The notes beneath the pieces were generated by a model, which saw nothing but the letters and a program-made list of their open reading frames with translations, had not been told where the DNA came from and searched no databases. The position numbers were made by a program, and so were the translations under genes. Source: a bacterium (GTDB lineage Bacteria > Patescibacteriota > Minisyncoccia > UBA6257 > Brennerbacteraceae). From it: a stretch of 12,004 nucleotides of DNA. The stretch lies in assembly GCA_027310425.1 (NCBI GenBank), contig DAIDAW010000019.1, positions 1 to 12,004 of the forward strand. Direction: 5' to 3'. Of the stretch, positions 11,307 to 12,004 are shown one piece after another (positions within the stretch are counted from its first letter, which is position 1; every line of letters starts with the position of its first letter).

Positions 11307-12004
11307 ATGAAAACATTCACATTAGAACCAACCAAACATCTCGACTTGTTCCGCGTGGTTGACCGCGACGGGAACTGGGAGCACTACTGGTTGAAATCAA
11401 AAAACCTCTTTTTGCGCGGCGTGACGACAGTTCTCGAACGTGGCTACGCAAAGGGTGCGTTTTTTGAGGAGTGGCTTGCTAAGATCACACCCACAGAACG
11501 GGACGCGATCTTGAAGGCAACAGGCGAACGAGGCGACAAAGTCCACCGCGCAATCGATTCGATGTTGACCTTCGGCGGCGACCCGCTGGCGGCAGATCTA
11601 GTACAAACCTCGAAACTCGATCGGAGCATCGGCATCTACAACCGCGAAACCAAGGACTACGAGAAAATCGAGAACGACGAATGGGACATGCTTCTTTCGT
11701 TCGCGCGCTTTTGGCAGGCGCACGCTCCGATCGTCCTTGTAAGCGAAGCGTCGCTCTACGACACCGAGCACGGCTACGCTGGCACAACCGATGCAATCCT
11801 TATTCTGACCAAGGCGTGCGATGTCAAAACATGCCGTTGCAAAGACCTGATCGGCAAGATCGGCGTTTGGGACTGGAAAACATCAAGCGGCATCAGGCCG
11901 TCGTACAGCGCGCAAGGAGCCGCCTATGCGCACGCCGAGAATATCGGCGAGTACCTGCCGCCGCGCGCCGCAGTTGATTACATCGCTATCCTGCGCCTTG
12001 GTAC
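11307..12004 (+). CDS. PD-(D/E)XK nuclease-like protein, 3' end outside window
   Basis: The frame is open from ATG 11307 to the right edge (232 complete codons). It resembles the RecB/Cas4/lambda-exonuclease-like PD-(D/E)XK superfamily: GERGDKVHRAID with a His at 80; Glu 147 in SEASLYDTEHGYAGTTDAIL followed by Asp 162; the core D189-W-K191 in VWDWKTSSG; then Y-S-A-Q203-G-A-A-Y, the Q-x-x-x-Y helix typical of RecB-type members. Such enzymes process DNA ends in phage recombination, repair and CRISPR adaptation. Three cysteines (171, 176, 178) sit in an insertion before the DWK motif; they do not match the four-Cys cluster of Cas4. No Cas genes or repeats are nearby. In context with two small ORFs it is most likely a phage-type exonuclease. 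Family assignment is from motifs only. Confidence 0.75.
   Translation, partial: MKTFTLEPTKHLDLFRVVDRDGNWEHYWLKSKNLFLRGVTTVLERGYAKGAFFEEWLAKITPTERDAILKATGERGDKVHRAIDSMLTFGGDPLAADLVQTSKLDRSIGIYNRETKDYEKIENDEWDMLLSFARFWQAHAPIVLVSEASLYDTEHGYAGTTDAILILTKACDVKTCRCKDLIGKIGVWDWKTSSGIRPSYSAQGAAYAHAENIGEYLPPRAAVDYIAILRLG

Noticed and set aside
11307..12004. CRISPR-associated Cas4
   Set aside because: No four-Cys iron-sulfur arrangement is seen in the available part, and there are no cas genes or repeat arrays in the window; the missing C-terminus prevents full exclusion.

Overview
The window looks like a piece of a small-genome bacterium of the Patescibacteria (Candidate Phyla Radiation) type, joined on its right side to what is probably a phage or another mobile element. 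This rests on several things. A secreted lamin-tail-domain protein with a Pro-Thr-Ser linker sits at the left edge. Housekeeping genes are compact and several are domain-trimmed: PheT lacks its tRNA-binding OB fold, and Rel lacks C-terminal regulatory domains. Most genes have little or no Shine-Dalgarno sequence. The standard code with TGA as stop fits, because no conserved gene contains an in-frame TGA. The assignment is inference; no 16S rRNA is present.

Layout. 1-752 is the end of a lamin-tail-domain protein whose last domain stops abruptly beside a 146-bp inverted-repeat element (758-903). 924-1093 is a consensus promoter, a short RNA and a terminator. 1092-1201 is a Met-tRNA (CAT, initiator-like) whose promoter places transcription start at about the mature 5' end. 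1287-1338 holds overlapping alternative hairpins before a Rel/SpoT homolog (to 2836) with substitutions in both catalytic domains. pheS and pheT follow (2880-6148), then gyrB (6190-8238), a 66-nt perfect-stem hairpin, and inorganic pyrophosphatase (8477-9043). On the minus strand, 9300-9121 encodes an unannotated 59-aa membrane protein. Its promoter shares its -35 region with the divergent secE promoter, and its stop codon lies in a 14-nt exact complement of the usual 16S rRNA 3' end. secE-nusG-rplK (9459-10649) form an operon ending in a strong terminator, with no rplA.

From about 10,711 the character changes: a GC-rich hairpin cluster, two small unknown ORFs, a switch-like leader, and the start of a PD-(D/E)XK nuclease running off the right edge. 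This resembles an integrated phage or mobile element placed where rplA is normally found.

Working together, the left 10.7 kb is core information processing: charging of Phe-tRNA, initiation tRNA, DNA supercoiling, pyrophosphate removal, protein secretion, transcription elongation and ribosome assembly. A recurring theme is promoters whose -10 box ends 5-11 nt before the gene or start codon (tRNA, short RNA, pheS, gyrB, secE P2), suggesting widespread leaderless or near-leaderless transcripts.
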